Shown here: in pieces, positions 22,203 through 33,501 of the stretch | How positions within the stretch are numbered: position 1 is the first letter of the stretch | How the letters are laid out: every line of letters starts with the position of its first letter | From: Myrica gale | Taxonomy: Eukaryota > Streptophyta > Magnoliopsida > Fagales > Myricaceae | Assembly: GCA_963930655.1 (NCBI GenBank) | Contig: OZ005617.1 | Coordinates: forward strand, 15,776,068-15,840,067 | Direction: 5' to 3' | DNA: 64,000 nucleotides | Notes under the pieces: model-generated | What the model saw: the letters and a program-made list of their open reading frames with translations, nothing else | What the model was told of the DNA's origin: nothing | The model's database searches: none | Made by a program: the position numbers and the translations under genes

Positions 22203-24392
22203 AGGCCAGCGGAGGAGAGATAATGTGTAGGAGGGCCAGATCTATATCAACGAGCCCAAAATCTTCCACACGAGGAAGTAGGGACATAGGTGGACCTCTG
22301 AGGTACCATTGGGGCTCGTACCCCACATATACCTCAAGGGTATCTATCACGTAGGTCTAGATCTTAATGACTAGGATATAAGGGTCTATCTCCAGAATTT
22401 GCTCGCTAGTAAATGTCTTCATTTGTCAGGTCCGATGTCCATATCAATATGTACAAAATAATAAACAAAGAAAATGGTGAGTCCTACTGACTCAGTAGGG
22501 GGTAGGAGACATGACATGCAACAATATAAAACAGTAGTAATAACAATAGTAATAAGCCAATTAACGTGGTATGAGCGATGCAACATGACTTTTTATATGC
22601 TTCATCAATAACCAAATCACCAAAAGAGATCAATGGAATGCACAATAATAAAATAATATCGTCAATGACGTTTAAACAATTAAAAGAGAAATATTAGAAT
22701 TTCTATAATATAAGTTCTAAACTTATTAAGCTAAAAACTTGAACTTGTATGTCTTAAATTCGCAACATTTATATTATTAATCTATTTTTAGTCACTTGTC
22801 ATTAAGTATATATTTAATGGCTTTATACATATTTCAATAATAGTATACTATTTTTATTTGATTACCCGTTTTGCTTAAGACAAATATATTAACATGTACT
22901 ATCCATTTAGTAAATTTGAAATTAATTAACTATTTAAGATGAAGTAGTATTATTTAATAAACCATTAATTATTTTATTAAAATTTAATTCAATTATCCAT
23001 GTGTCTCAATTTGATCAGATATGGACCTCCTCGTTTAAATCATAATTTTTATTTTATTTTAATTAATTATTACTTAATGGACCGATTAGGACCCTTAATG
23101 AGGCCTTGTGATTTGGACTCGAATTTCAATAATCTTGGGCCCAAGGACCTATAAACAATGCTTAACATTGCTATTGGCTCAGATTTTTGTTTGGATTTTT
23201 TACCCCTGATATTTACATAAATCCCGAAACTGCCCATGATGCCCTTTTTGGTCATTTTTTAACGTCTTTTTCTCCTCTTTTCTTCTTAACATTTTTAGGG
23301 CTTTGTCCAGTACACCACAGTAACCTATTTGAATTTTCTCAGGTCTAAATACACATATTTTTCACAAAAAGTAGTACAAAGCATTGGGTGTCTTGTAAAT
23401 TAGATAAAAATCTGCATGCATTTGTACTTTTGTGTTTTGCTACATTATAAGGTGTATTAACAAGTCAATAAATAACAATAATCACAAAATGCATTAGATA
23501 TGAAGATCAGCAAACCCAACAACACTTCTTATGGCTTTGATTTCCCATTTCCTTTCCAAAATCACCAATATCCATGCATGTAGCTCAATGCCACTTACTA
23601 ACCCATTTAAAATCATTTAAACTAAAATAACGCTTCTCATAGGGCACTGCCCTGGCATAGCTTTTGTCTCAAATCCTTCTTTTTCCAAGTTCATAATATG
23701 ATGTGCAAAATCATAAAAGATCCATAAAAAGAAAGACATGGAAAAAGAGAAAACTATCAAAACATTTCATGCATGCAACTCATACATGAGGAAGAACGCA
23801 TCAACGACACAAGAGCTGTACCCTTTTTTTGTTGTTGGTAGTGATCAAGAAATGACAGTGACCTATATTACATGGAACCATGTCTACAACCTATTTTCCT
23901 TCCTCCCAAATCATCAACATCTCCCCTTACCTCTATATTTCGGTTGGTGCTAGTTTCCTTTGGACAAAACACCCTCTCCTTTTTTTTTTTTTTTTTTTTT
24001 CTCTTTTCCTCATTTTCTTTCTTTCGACTGCACCACTCTCTTCTCTACTCTCTTCTCTTGGTTCTTCTTTTTATCCTTTGGTTCTTCTTCTTCTTTGGTT
24101 AAATGTCTCACACGACCCCCTCTCGCTACACACTCCGTGTCGGCAGCATCCAAAGAACCCAAGAGATAATGATCGGTTTTGCCTTTAATGGATAAGTTTA
24201 ACCCTAGAACCTATAGCTATGTAATCATGAGCTATAACTCAACTTAAACAAGCAAACTTGAGGTTTTTGACATGTGGTCTCCCAACATTAAATGCATGCA
24301 CAAGAAGACAAAAGAAGACCAACCATTCATGCACTTGTGTAATAGGCTAGAGAGAGAGAGCACCTATTTCGGCCAAGCATGGTATCTTAAAA
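22203..24392. other. Spacer between duplication and MULE element; no gene recognised
   Basis: 22203-22510 is a GC-richer repeat-like stretch with GTGAGTCCTACTGACTCAG. 22780-23300 is AT-rich. 23940-24110 is a pyrimidine-rich tract (T20, CTCTTCTC repeats) whose Ser/Phe-rich open frames are artefacts of composition. The CT-rich block followed by coding-like text could be a leader of an unknown transcript, but no gene body was found. Confidence 0.4.
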
Positions 24393-24401
24393 TAATTTTA
24401 A

Positions 24402-25444
24402 GGGTTAATGTACTTTTTAGTCCCTAGGTTTTGGGGCGGTGTTCTTTTTAGTCCCTAGGTTTTATTTTTTTTCAAAACAGTCCCTAGGTTATTTACGTTT
24501 GTCTTTTTAGTCCTTCCGTCCAATTCCGTCACTCCCGAGTCCAGTCAGCTAACGGCGGGACACGTCACACCCAATAGAATATTGCCACGTGTACTATTTT
24601 TTTTTTTAAAAAAAAAAACAATTTCCACATGTTTAAAATATAAAAAAAAAACCAAAAGAAGGGAGATACCCCCGTGGCCACCGCCGAACGGGGAGCCCAG
24701 AGTTGGGCTCCCCGTCGACGGGGGTGGCCGGGGGCACTCACCCCGGCGACGGGGAGCCCAGATCTGGGCTCCCTGTCTGGCCACCGACGAGCGGGAGCCC
24801 AGATCTGGGCTCCCCGTCGACGGTGGTGGCCGGGGGCTCCCCGTCTGGCCACCCCCGTTCGCGTGAGGGGTGGCCTCCCTGGCCACCACCGAGCGACGGG
24901 GAGCCCAGATCTGGGCTCCCCGTCTGGCCACCGACGAGCGGGAGCCCAGATCTGGGCTCCCCGTAGACGGTGGTGGCCGGGGGCTCCCCGTCGGGCCACC
25001 CCCGTTCGCGCGAGGGAGCCCAGATCTGGGCTCCCTCGCGCGAAGGGTGGCCTCCCTGGCCACCACCGAGCGACGGGGAGCCCAGATCTGGGCTCCCCGT
25101 CGCCGGGGTGAGTGCCCCCGGCCACCCCCGTCGACGGGGAGCCCAAATCTGGGCTCCCCGTTCGGTGGTGGCCACGGGGGTGCCTCTCCCGTTTTTTTTT
25201 TTTTTTTTAGTTTTGTCCATGTGGACATTTTTATTATTTTTTAAAAAGTTGGTACACGTGTCAATATTCTATTGGGTGTGACGTGTCACACCGTTAGCTG
25301 ACTGGGCTCGGGAGTGACGGAATTGGACGGAAGGACTAAAAAGACAAACGTAAATAACCTAGGGACTGTTTTGAACAAAAATAAAACCTAGGGACTAAAA
25401 AGAGTACCGCCCCAAAACCTAGGGACTAAAAAGGACATTAACCC
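24402..25444. mobile_element. Mutator-like non-autonomous element with perfect 9 bp target duplication and palindromic GC core
   Basis: Flanked by TAATTTTAA at 24393-24401 and 25445-25453. The termini are inverted repeats of about 200 bp starting GGGTTAATGT and carrying CCTAGGTTTTGGGGCGG, three TAGTCCCTAGG-like repeats, GTCACTCCCGAG and CACCCAATAGAATATT. The core (24665-25195) is about 70% GC and built from short blocks around a 22 bp palindrome centred on AGATCT. Six copies are perfect and two imperfect. Long Gly/Pro/Arg frames in all six frames mirror this palindromic repeat and are not genes. No transposase is present. Confidence 0.92.
24665..25195. repeat. Palindromic GC-rich minisatellite core
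   Basis: Blocks of about 44-105 bp repeat GAGCCCAGATCTGGGCTC in alternation with GTGGTGGCC and GGCCACC segments that are also each other's complement. Perfect palindromes are at 24752, 24793, 24899, 24940, 25014 and 25077. That at 25014 extends to a 40 bp perfect palindrome (about 25005-25044). Imperfect copies lie near 24699 and 25139. Confidence 0.9.
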
Positions 25445-25453
25445 TAATTTTAA

Positions 25454-26104
25454 AAATGAAGAACATTGCTTACTAGGATTACTAGGTTATAAACTAAGGG
25501 CACAAGATTCGATTATAAGTTTAAGAGAATTAATAAAATGCTATTTAAGGACCAGGCTAAGTACTATGGAGATAAACAAGATATAATAAAATAAAAGATA
25601 TAGAGCATTATGAAAGACTAACAAAATTAAAGCCCCTAATGGCAATAGAAATGAAATAATAATAAATATCATACTCAATGAGAAATAAGATAAAAATGAA
25701 TGAAATCATCTATTTTTTTAAAAAAAAATAAGAAAATTAAGAGTATGCAAACAATTAGTATATAAAGATCTAAGGTAAGCTCAAGAAAGAAAGAATAAAA
25801 CATAACATATCATAATTATCTATATATATTTTTCTAAAAAATAAGAAAATTAAGAGTATGCAAAACTAAGGTAAGCTCAAGAAAGAAAGAATAAAACATA
25901 ACATATCATAATTATCTATATATATAGATATAATATGTCAAACAGGAGTGCTACAAAGCTACTACTGCGAAAGGGAAGTCAGCACCAAATCAAAAGTAGA
26001 TGAACTTGGGCCTCAATTACAGGCTCAGAATCCGATAAAAATGCATGAATGCAGGAGGGTTGCTGGCCTCAGTAGTTGCTAACAAACTAGAACTAGTCTG
26101 GAAG
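25454..26104. repeat. AT-rich spacer with a local tandem duplication
   Basis: 25727-25829 and 25841-25927 share AAGAAAATTAAGAGTATGCAA, AAGGTAAGCTCAAGAAAG and AACATAACATATCATAATTA, a direct tandem duplication of about 100 bp with an internal deletion. No gene was recognised. Confidence 0.7.
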
Positions 26105-27588
26105 CATATATTCACGTAAACTCCATGTGTCCATTCACACAGCAAACCTTTCAGGTTTTACAGATTCAAGTATTTGCTTATCTTGTAAGGTGGGAGAACT
26201 AGAAGCTGATATGGTTGCTTTGGCTTTGTTATAATTACCGCCATTGGTTTGTAAATGGGATTTTAATTCGTACACACTTTTGAAGTCTCTCGTTAAACTT
26301 TGATTGGTGTCTTGGAAAGATATCCAAAGATGATAGAAAGTGATAAAAGTACTTCAGCAAGGCTTCAATTTGCACACCTCCAAGACGATATCAGAGTTGA
26401 AGAATGAATAAGGAGTTATATGTACCTTCCAATCCTTCCTCGTGGAGGTTTTGGTTTCTCTCTTTTTCGTCTCCCTGTAATCATATCCGATATCTTTATA
26501 GAAGCTTATAAATGTTAGTGTTACTATATCAGCATAATGTGTTTGCAAACTAAAATTTTGGTTCATGGGAGTCAGTAAAAAAGTGAATTGAGAGATGATT
26601 TGAATGAATTTTGTATATTTATTATAATGAAAATAAATGATTTGACGGAGAAAGGAAAATTATTTTATCAAATCAAGGCCAAAACTTTGGGAAGCAAACA
26701 ATGATTGAGATTCTATGCAATTCTCTGTGTCAATTGCAGGGTAGAATTCGAAGAGAGATAGACACAACATGTGGACCTCATTGGAGGGCTCATGCTACCC
26801 GAAACTTTATATAGGTAGCATTAAATAGTATAAAGTCCATCCGCTGTGTGTATCTCTCTCCAAATTCTACCAAGTAACTCGGATAAGGAACTGCAGAGGA
26901 TCTTGATCCTGTAAACAACTAGTGGTCAATTAAAACCTCTCAATCTAGAGTACATGGTTCATGAGAGTTGTTGACTTGGTAAGTTTGTGCAGATATGTCA
27001 CGCCTCGTACCAGTATTTACCTCTTAGGCTCAACTATAGTGATGGTATGCACACAAACGAGGATTACAAGACGAATTGATCTTATAAGTCCTGATGATTG
27101 GCTTTGAAAAAGTTTAGCGGAAACGTTTAATTGAAAATCATTTTGAAATTAGAATATATTAAGGAAGAAAAAGTAATATCTTTAGGAATTTTACTAAAAG
27201 ACTTGAATAACGAAAATAAAATGAGATAATTAAGGAATTGACATTTAGAAAATAACTTGGAAATGTAATGAAATGAAAGTTAAGAAAATAAACTCAAATA
27301 TGGCATAAGGAAAGAAATAGAATAAAAGAAAATTTTCGAAAATGTAAATACATTATTTTACTTAGATCACAAAGTTTTCTCTTTTACAGAACAAAAAACT
27401 TCACGAGAAATGCAAAAGTAAAGAGAAGACAAGTACAAAGTAGAAGCTGTCTAAAGCTTTCCGTACTATAATGCCTGTGATCTATACTGCTAAAAGATAA
27501 TACAACTAACTACACCAACATAAAACTAAGGAACTACTCGTCCTTTGGCTCAGTATCGGAGGTTAGGTCTATAAACTCAGTTTCTCTG
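26105..27588 (+). repeat. 1.5 kb direct duplication, second copy
   Basis: Partner of 20666-22202, slightly shorter (1,484 against 1,537 bp). The copies bracket 3.9 kb that includes the palindromic Mutator-like element. Confidence 0.85.
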
Positions 27589-28457
27589 GTACCTTTTGCT
27601 GGCAACGTCTGGTTTGGTGAGGTGAGGGGGAATTTGGTTTCAAACTGAGATTGGCTTCCGACAAAACAAGGGCAGTCGAGGTCATCAAACACTCACTTAT
27701 CAAGGGCAGCTTGGTCATTTTAGATGGAAAAGAGACACATGGATGAAAAACCGTCTGATTTGACGGATAATTTAAACGGGGGCAACAATTGATATGTTTT
27801 GAAAATTAAAGGTCTCAAATTATAGAATTGATAATTAAGGGTACTTATTTGACTTTTGCCCATACATACGTAACTAACTATGACTTTACCCCTATTACTT
27901 ACTTCTCATTATACACTACAACATTCATTGCATAATGTAGCTATTTCTTTTTGAATTAGATGTCCAATTTGGTCAACAAATAAGAGATAATCTTTATCTC
28001 CAGCACATCAACTCAGTTTTCAAGGGCAGGCATCGATGAAGTTTAGTACTCAACTCGTGCAATTTACGCGATGATCACGCGTACATAGAATCTCTCCTTG
28101 CCTTACTTCAGTCCTTGGACCAAATATTTCCCCCATTAATTGTCCAGCCAATTCTACACCCACAGAACCACTGACAATGATCTTCCATAAAAATATAACG
28201 AAGCATAGTAAAAAGATGGCCGCATCAAGTGGTGTACAGAAGAAACATACTCTGAAATAGACATCGCAAAAAACCGTTATAGTCATATATCATCTAAGGT
28301 ACAGAAATACAGTTGCATCTGATAACTATACAGGGGTTCAAGTATGAGTTTATTTGTGGGAGCAAGGTATCCCATCTTGAGACATAAAAAGCTAAAGAAG
28401 ATAGATAAACACTAGAAACAGCTTAATTCTAGAGACGGCATTCTTCACTCACCACCT
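27589..28457. other. Intergenic, 3' flank of the thioredoxin gene
   Basis: No recognised gene. A minus-strand frame at 28050-28286 includes SVGVELAGQLMGEIFG, faintly like a flavoprotein nucleotide-binding loop, but without support around it. The region nearest 28457 should hold the thioredoxin 3' UTR. Confidence 0.4.
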
Positions 28458-28771
28458 CTACAAGAATTTCTCAATGCTGGTAGTCAATGTTGATTTGGGA
28501 ACAGCACCTATGACCGTATCTTTTTTCTCACCACTCTTGAAGATTATGACAGTAGGGATGCTTCTAATCCCATAACGGGTTGCAATTGATGGGCTCTCAT
28601 CCGTGTTAACTTTGTAGCATTTGAGCTTCCCAGCATATTGCTTTGCCAGTTCGTCAATGATAGGATGAATCATGCGGCATGGCCCACACCAAGGGGCCCA
28701 AAATTCAACAAGAACGGGTGCCTCTGAATCAAGAACCAATAACTGCCAATTTGAATCCGTAACTGCAGCCA
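28458..28771 (-). CDS. m-type thioredoxin, chloroplast, exon 2 (catalytic domain)
   Basis: Second and last coding exon of the gene whose first exon is 32751-32997. The acceptor is GAAATTGCAG|TGG at 28772/28771, and the split Val codon (G|TG) restores the frame. The spliced protein has 186 residues. The WCGPC redox site places the catalytic cysteines at 111 and 114, and the cis-proline is Pro155 in SIPTV. The ending [14 protein letters not shown] is typical of m-type thioredoxins. These stromal proteins receive electrons from ferredoxin-thioredoxin reductase and reduce disulfides of Calvin-cycle and other targets. The transit-peptide junction (CEAQDTAVE) suggests an m4-like member, but the subtype is not certain. 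Confidence 0.93.
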
Positions 28772-31700
28772 CTGCAATTTCCAAATAATACCATGTTTGA
28801 ACTTTATTTAGGGTGCGTTTGCACCAAAAATTTCACAAAATATTTCACCAACTCACAATAAAATACTACAATACAATCTCCCTCTCCCATAAAAAAATAT
28901 AAAAAATTACCTCTCTCTTCACTTTTTCACTAAACCCAATACCAACACTAAATCCAATACCAAAAATTTTTCAACACAAACATAACCTTACTTTTATAAG
29001 ACTGTCAAAAGAGACACTGACCAGCCATCAATCAACTACAAAAGATCTCAACAATTTTGAATTAACATTATTTAGTAGAGACTGCCCCTACCCAAAGCTC
29101 ATTCTTAAACGGAGCAAACTTGGACCAAATTGAGCCATATGCTGCTAAGGATGTGTCCGGACATTCTATGCACAAACTAAGACGAACTTCTAATAAATAA
29201 TTCCATTGATATCAATCAGATGATTTTTATTGTTGGGTACTAGTAGTAGTAGGAGAAACAGTAACAACACTGACAACAAAAGCAGAGCATGTGGACCTGT
29301 TTGAAAAGTAAATTCATCTTCATAGTCAAGAAAGTCATCAAAGCAGGACCTCAACTTACCAAATTGGCAACTACCTATTAGAACCTTAAAAAAAAAGGAA
29401 ATAAAGTATAAGTATGAATCAGAAAAACATTTAAAGATTAATGTTAACAATTATCTTTATTTAATGAGGAAAGAGGGAAGAACTATTTTCTGTAATGATA
29501 AAAAAAGAAAGAAAAAAGAATCTTCAATCTGAAACCCGTTTGAAAATAAGAGATGGTTCTAATATCAGTAACAGACGCAGCATAGATAACCTAAGATTTG
29601 AGATTGCAAGTACTTTACATGTAACCATTAGCTTGAATAAACCCTAAAAACGAAAAGACAAGCCATATGGAGTAAAGAAACTTGCGGCAGATATGGATTT
29701 CTATCTATAGGTAAAATCAGAGAACATGGGGAATATTTTCTTTGCACTGACCTAGACAGAGGTTCTAAAGATTGTGAGACTTTGAGGGCAGCCATCACAT
29801 CGATCAACAGCTAGTCAGAAGCAACGTTGCCTTTGCTATGGAGGAAAAATTGTTTGCAATGGTGCAGGATTATGGCTGTAAAGGAAAAACAAATATCCAT
29901 GTGGACCGAAACCAAAGTTCCTGGTAACTACAAAATCTTAACAAGTTTAGAATACCAAGGAAAATTCTCACTGGACTAAAGAAATGCGTCGAACTAGTTT
30001 TCGTAGAGGTCGCTCTTGTGTCCTCACTCAGCTGAATTGGTGGTGGCATGGGCTGAAACTTGCACCCATGGCAACAACCAAGCCATGAGCATGACGGGGC
30101 ATGCCATGCGCAAAAGAAATACTTTGTTTTGGTAATTGACATGTGGTTGTACTTTATGAGGACAATCTGACTCCACGACAGGATGCTCAATTGAGGCCTT
30201 GGCAAGTTGGGACTTGCATTTGTTACCTTCAACTATGATGGACTACAGCTTTGCTGGTACAGGTAAATATGAAAGAGAGAAGCCCATGGCCTTGAGCCAA
30301 GCTTTCTAATTTATTTGCAGAGGCGTTGGGTGAAAGCCCAAGTGATGGGTTGCTAACTCGTTTGGCCAGTATCCAGGGCTCTAACAGGCTTTGGTTGCAA
30401 GAGAAGTAACGATCACACAGCTGGGTGCCACATGGTGGCTCGGCCTTACCAACCAGCAAAGGGAATGAGTGCCTCAAGCATGTAGCTGGAAAATTGATGC
30501 CTTGTTGCTAGCACTTAGCTATGATGAAAACAGCTGTTGATGCAAGGACTACAATTTGAAGAGGTGGCTTGCATGGAGGTGGTCTGCTGTAGTGAACTTG
30601 CAGAAAGCATGCACGGTACACTATGCAGCGCCTTATAGCAACCAACCAACAGGTGATTTGCATCTCCTTGATTCCTGTAAGTAGCTGTTGGATGCTGTTC
30701 AAGAGCATTGTCAATGCATGAGAAGAGCTTCAATTTGGAAGGGCAAAAGAATCACAGCGAGGAAACACTTGTGATATCCCATTCTGAAACAATTTTGGCC
30801 TAAGGGTTCAATCTGCTTATTAAAATTGCCTCTGCCCACGCTTGTATACTTTGGGGTTGAGTATTAAGGTAGGATGGTGTGCCATCACCTCTTTTGTGGT
30901 TTCCCTTTTTGTGCTTGATATAGGCTAGAGCAGGGGCTTCCTACTGCCCTCACTTGAAGAGTTTTTCTTTGTGAAAAATTTCCTTGATGGCAGATAAACT
31001 AACATTGAATGGCACAAAACCACAAAGAATTTGGTTATACATACTCCTTGTCTAAGTACAGACTTCCAAGTACAAAAATTTCAGGCAAACACCTCCTCAT
31101 TACCCTCTCTGAAATAGCAAATATTTTGCTCAAGGCCAACAGACTTCACTGGAAGTAGCAGGAAAGAAGAGCAAAAGAGAGAGAGTACGAGATGCTGGAA
31201 GTGCCCTTGGCACCGATTTATTAAGTGGCTGGTCATCTTTCAAAGAAACCTCATCCCATATCTAACAGGCTCATTCTAGCAGTTCCAAACCAATGGTCCA
31301 GTTCCAAATGGGAATTAAACAACTAGTTTGACCAAGCCCATTTCAGCTTGGAAATAAGGGAGAACAAATTGTCGGGAAGAAGACGGCACAGGACCGGTGC
31401 ATATATTAATACTACCTTCTTGAGTCCACACCATTTGGCTCCAAAAAGTCATAAAGGCGCTATAAGCTCTCTGCCAAGAACCTCCACTTCCTATTCATAC
31501 CAAAGACTTAGGTAAGAGATAGTAATTATCATGCACCATATGCCCACAGGGGCATGCAGTTTTCATCCTAACGCCCCCCTATTCCAAGACAAAGCTCTTG
31601 TGTTGAACCAATGGTTGAATAGCTATTTCCAATATATGGCCACTTCTACACGGTGGGGCTTTTATATAAGGCACAGGTAACCATTCCATATGGATCTGAC

Positions 31701-32750
31701 CCTAGTTGACTTTAGTCAGCTATTAGAGATCAGTACATGAGAGTTACCTCCCTCAACTTCTCTGCCAGAAAGCTTAGCATTTGTTTTACATTTTAATAGT
31801 GCAAAAATCCCAGCAAGGATTTAAGCAGAGAACCTCGATCCTTATTTATCAAAGTGTCCCTTATGAAATCATATGATATGACTAGGGGTGGATTCTCGAA
31901 TTGCATGCAACCATACGAATCTGCATTCCACCAACTCCAGAGAACTTAAACCTGATTTCAAGGAAACCACTTGAAAGTATTTCTAACTAAATTTTGGTAA
32001 GATGCTTACTTACTACAATTCTTATCTGGTTCCTTCGTAATTAAGCTCTCAGAAATGGTTATCAACCAGTGTTTTTGCACCATTCCAATACCATCTTCCA
32101 ACACTCCACAACATGATACCCCTGGCCCCATTGCCCAACAAAGTGACGCCTCATGTTCAAGTCATATGACACCACCAAGCGACCATTTGAGTGAACGAGA
32201 ACAGCATTCAGTCCTCTTTTTTTTTTTTCATGAGCACAGTCGGGGTCCTTAAAGTCGATTCTTGCCTACCAATAACTGGGAAGCATTTAAACTTTTCGGG
32301 CCACCAAACATGCACAATTCCAATTTAGAAGAAACAAGTTGAAATCATCGTTATTTCTTCATCTTGAGAGATCTCTACGTCCATCAAAGCAACAAAACAG
32401 GAGAAGGATAATTGATGAGAGCAAATATAAGTTATAGAAAGAACATGAATGTTATGTTTGGTAGCTCAGAAAACATTAGGGGAGAAAAACATACTTTTAA
32501 TTTCAAACTCTAAGATTCGTTACATTACCACTCAGTCTACACAAGTTCGAAACTTTATATGATCTTCTTTTCCTTACTTTTCATAACAAGCCCAACCGAA
32601 TCCGAAATAAAACAGGGTAAAAAATAAGCGAAGACGACAGGGCAAGTTCGATTAATTAATTAATTATTTAGTTATATCCGCAACAATAACATGTATTGTG
32701 ATGAAGGGTGTCTATTTTAAAAAGTTGAGTAGAGATTTTATGATCCTGAC
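28772..32750 (-). other. 3,979 bp intron of the thioredoxin gene
   Basis: Donor GTTGAAG|GTCAGG at 32751/32750, acceptor at 28772/28771. It contains MITE copy D just before the acceptor. About 29750-31750 looks like inserted non-host-gene DNA but shows no paired terminal repeats that I could find. Minus-strand frames at 29870-30232, 30229-30477 and 30508-30733 carry no recognisable domain. Confidence 0.85.
28811..28987. mobile_element. PIF/Harbinger-like MITE, copy D, in the thioredoxin intron
   Basis: A 177 bp element starting GGGTGCGTTTGC and ending CAAACATAACC, flanked by TTA at 28808-28810 and 28988-28990. Its near end lies only 39 nt from the intron's acceptor, inside the usual branch-point zone. 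Confidence 0.8.
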
Positions 32751-32997
32751 CTTCAACAGCAGTATCCTGAGCCTCGCACACAACTAGTCCGCCGCGACGA
32801 GCAAGCCGCAAACTCGTGATCGGATTCACGGAGCCAAAAGAACGAGCCGCTGCACTTGGTCTAACCTTGAGGCCTATGAAGCGGGGCAATCTTCTGGCGG
32901 AGAGGGAATGGACGGAAGAGGCTGCTATCGGAAAGAGAGTAGGGGAAGGCAGAGTACGCAAGCGAGGTACGGTAAGCGATTCGAGTACCGTGGCCAT
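32751..32997 (-). CDS. m-type thioredoxin, exon 1 (chloroplast transit peptide)
   Basis: Encodes residues 1-82 and the first base of codon 83. The sequence is rich in Ser, Arg, Pro and Ala and poor in acidic residues (MATVLESLTVPRLRTLP...), a typical stromal transit peptide, with likely cleavage near LVVCEAQ. The ATG at 32997 follows a GA-repeat leader (33018-33034). The gene is divergent from the dynein light-chain gene, with about 1.5 kb between start codons. No clear TATA box was seen; CCAAT-like GGCCAATAGC lies at about 33191. Confidence 0.92.
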
Positions 32998-33303
32998 TGA
33001 AGCAGAGGATTGAAACTCTAGAGAGAGAGAGAGAGGTAGTGTCGGCTTGGGAATCTGAGAGGATGAGTTCAGAGGGAGAATTTGTTTTGATGTTTCAAGT
33101 TTAGCGAATGGATGACGAGGGAAGTGGCACGGATGAGGGTAGGGGGAAATCGGTTACTGTCCGGTTAACTCTAATGCGGTGCGGTCAGGTGGCCAATAGC
33201 ATAAGGCCGAGTGGACTTAAGAAGCTCGAGAATCGTTAGTCGAATGACTCGAATCGAATGGTAATACTCTTCACGTAGGAAAAAACAAGAAGAAGATAAT
33301 TTA

Positions 33304-33481
33304 ACTCTTCTAACGAAATAGTGAATTTTAACACAATTAAATATTATAATATAATCTCTCTCTCCATCAAATCATTATTATTTACTACAAAAAATATAAA
33401 AAATTATCTCTCTTCACTTTTTCACTAAACTCAATACTTAAAATTTTAACAACACTAAAATTTTACAACACAAACACAACC
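33304..33481. mobile_element. PIF/Harbinger-like MITE, copy E, with a replaced left end
   Basis: The right end is CAAACACAACC followed by TTA (33482-33484), and the core CCATCAAATCATTATTA matches the family. The left terminal repeat is missing. In its place is a sequence identical over 20 bp to the DNA just right of the element (33301-33320 against 33482-33501). It lies in the thioredoxin/dynein intergenic region, about 300 bp upstream of the thioredoxin ATG. Confidence 0.7.
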
Positions 33482-33501
33482 TTAACTCTTCTAACGAAAT
33501 A

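Noticed and set aside
23738..24188. Ser/Phe-rich plus-strand frames as a gene
   Set aside because: They follow a T20 and CT-rich tract; nothing resembles a protein family.
20666..27588. Reading the 1.5 kb direct repeats as a pair of LTRs
   Set aside because: No TG..CA ends, no primer-binding site, no purine tract and no retroelement coding between them.
28050..28286. Flavoprotein-like SVGVELAGQLMGEIFG frame
   Set aside because: A single short similarity without the expected following residues; insufficient for a gene call.
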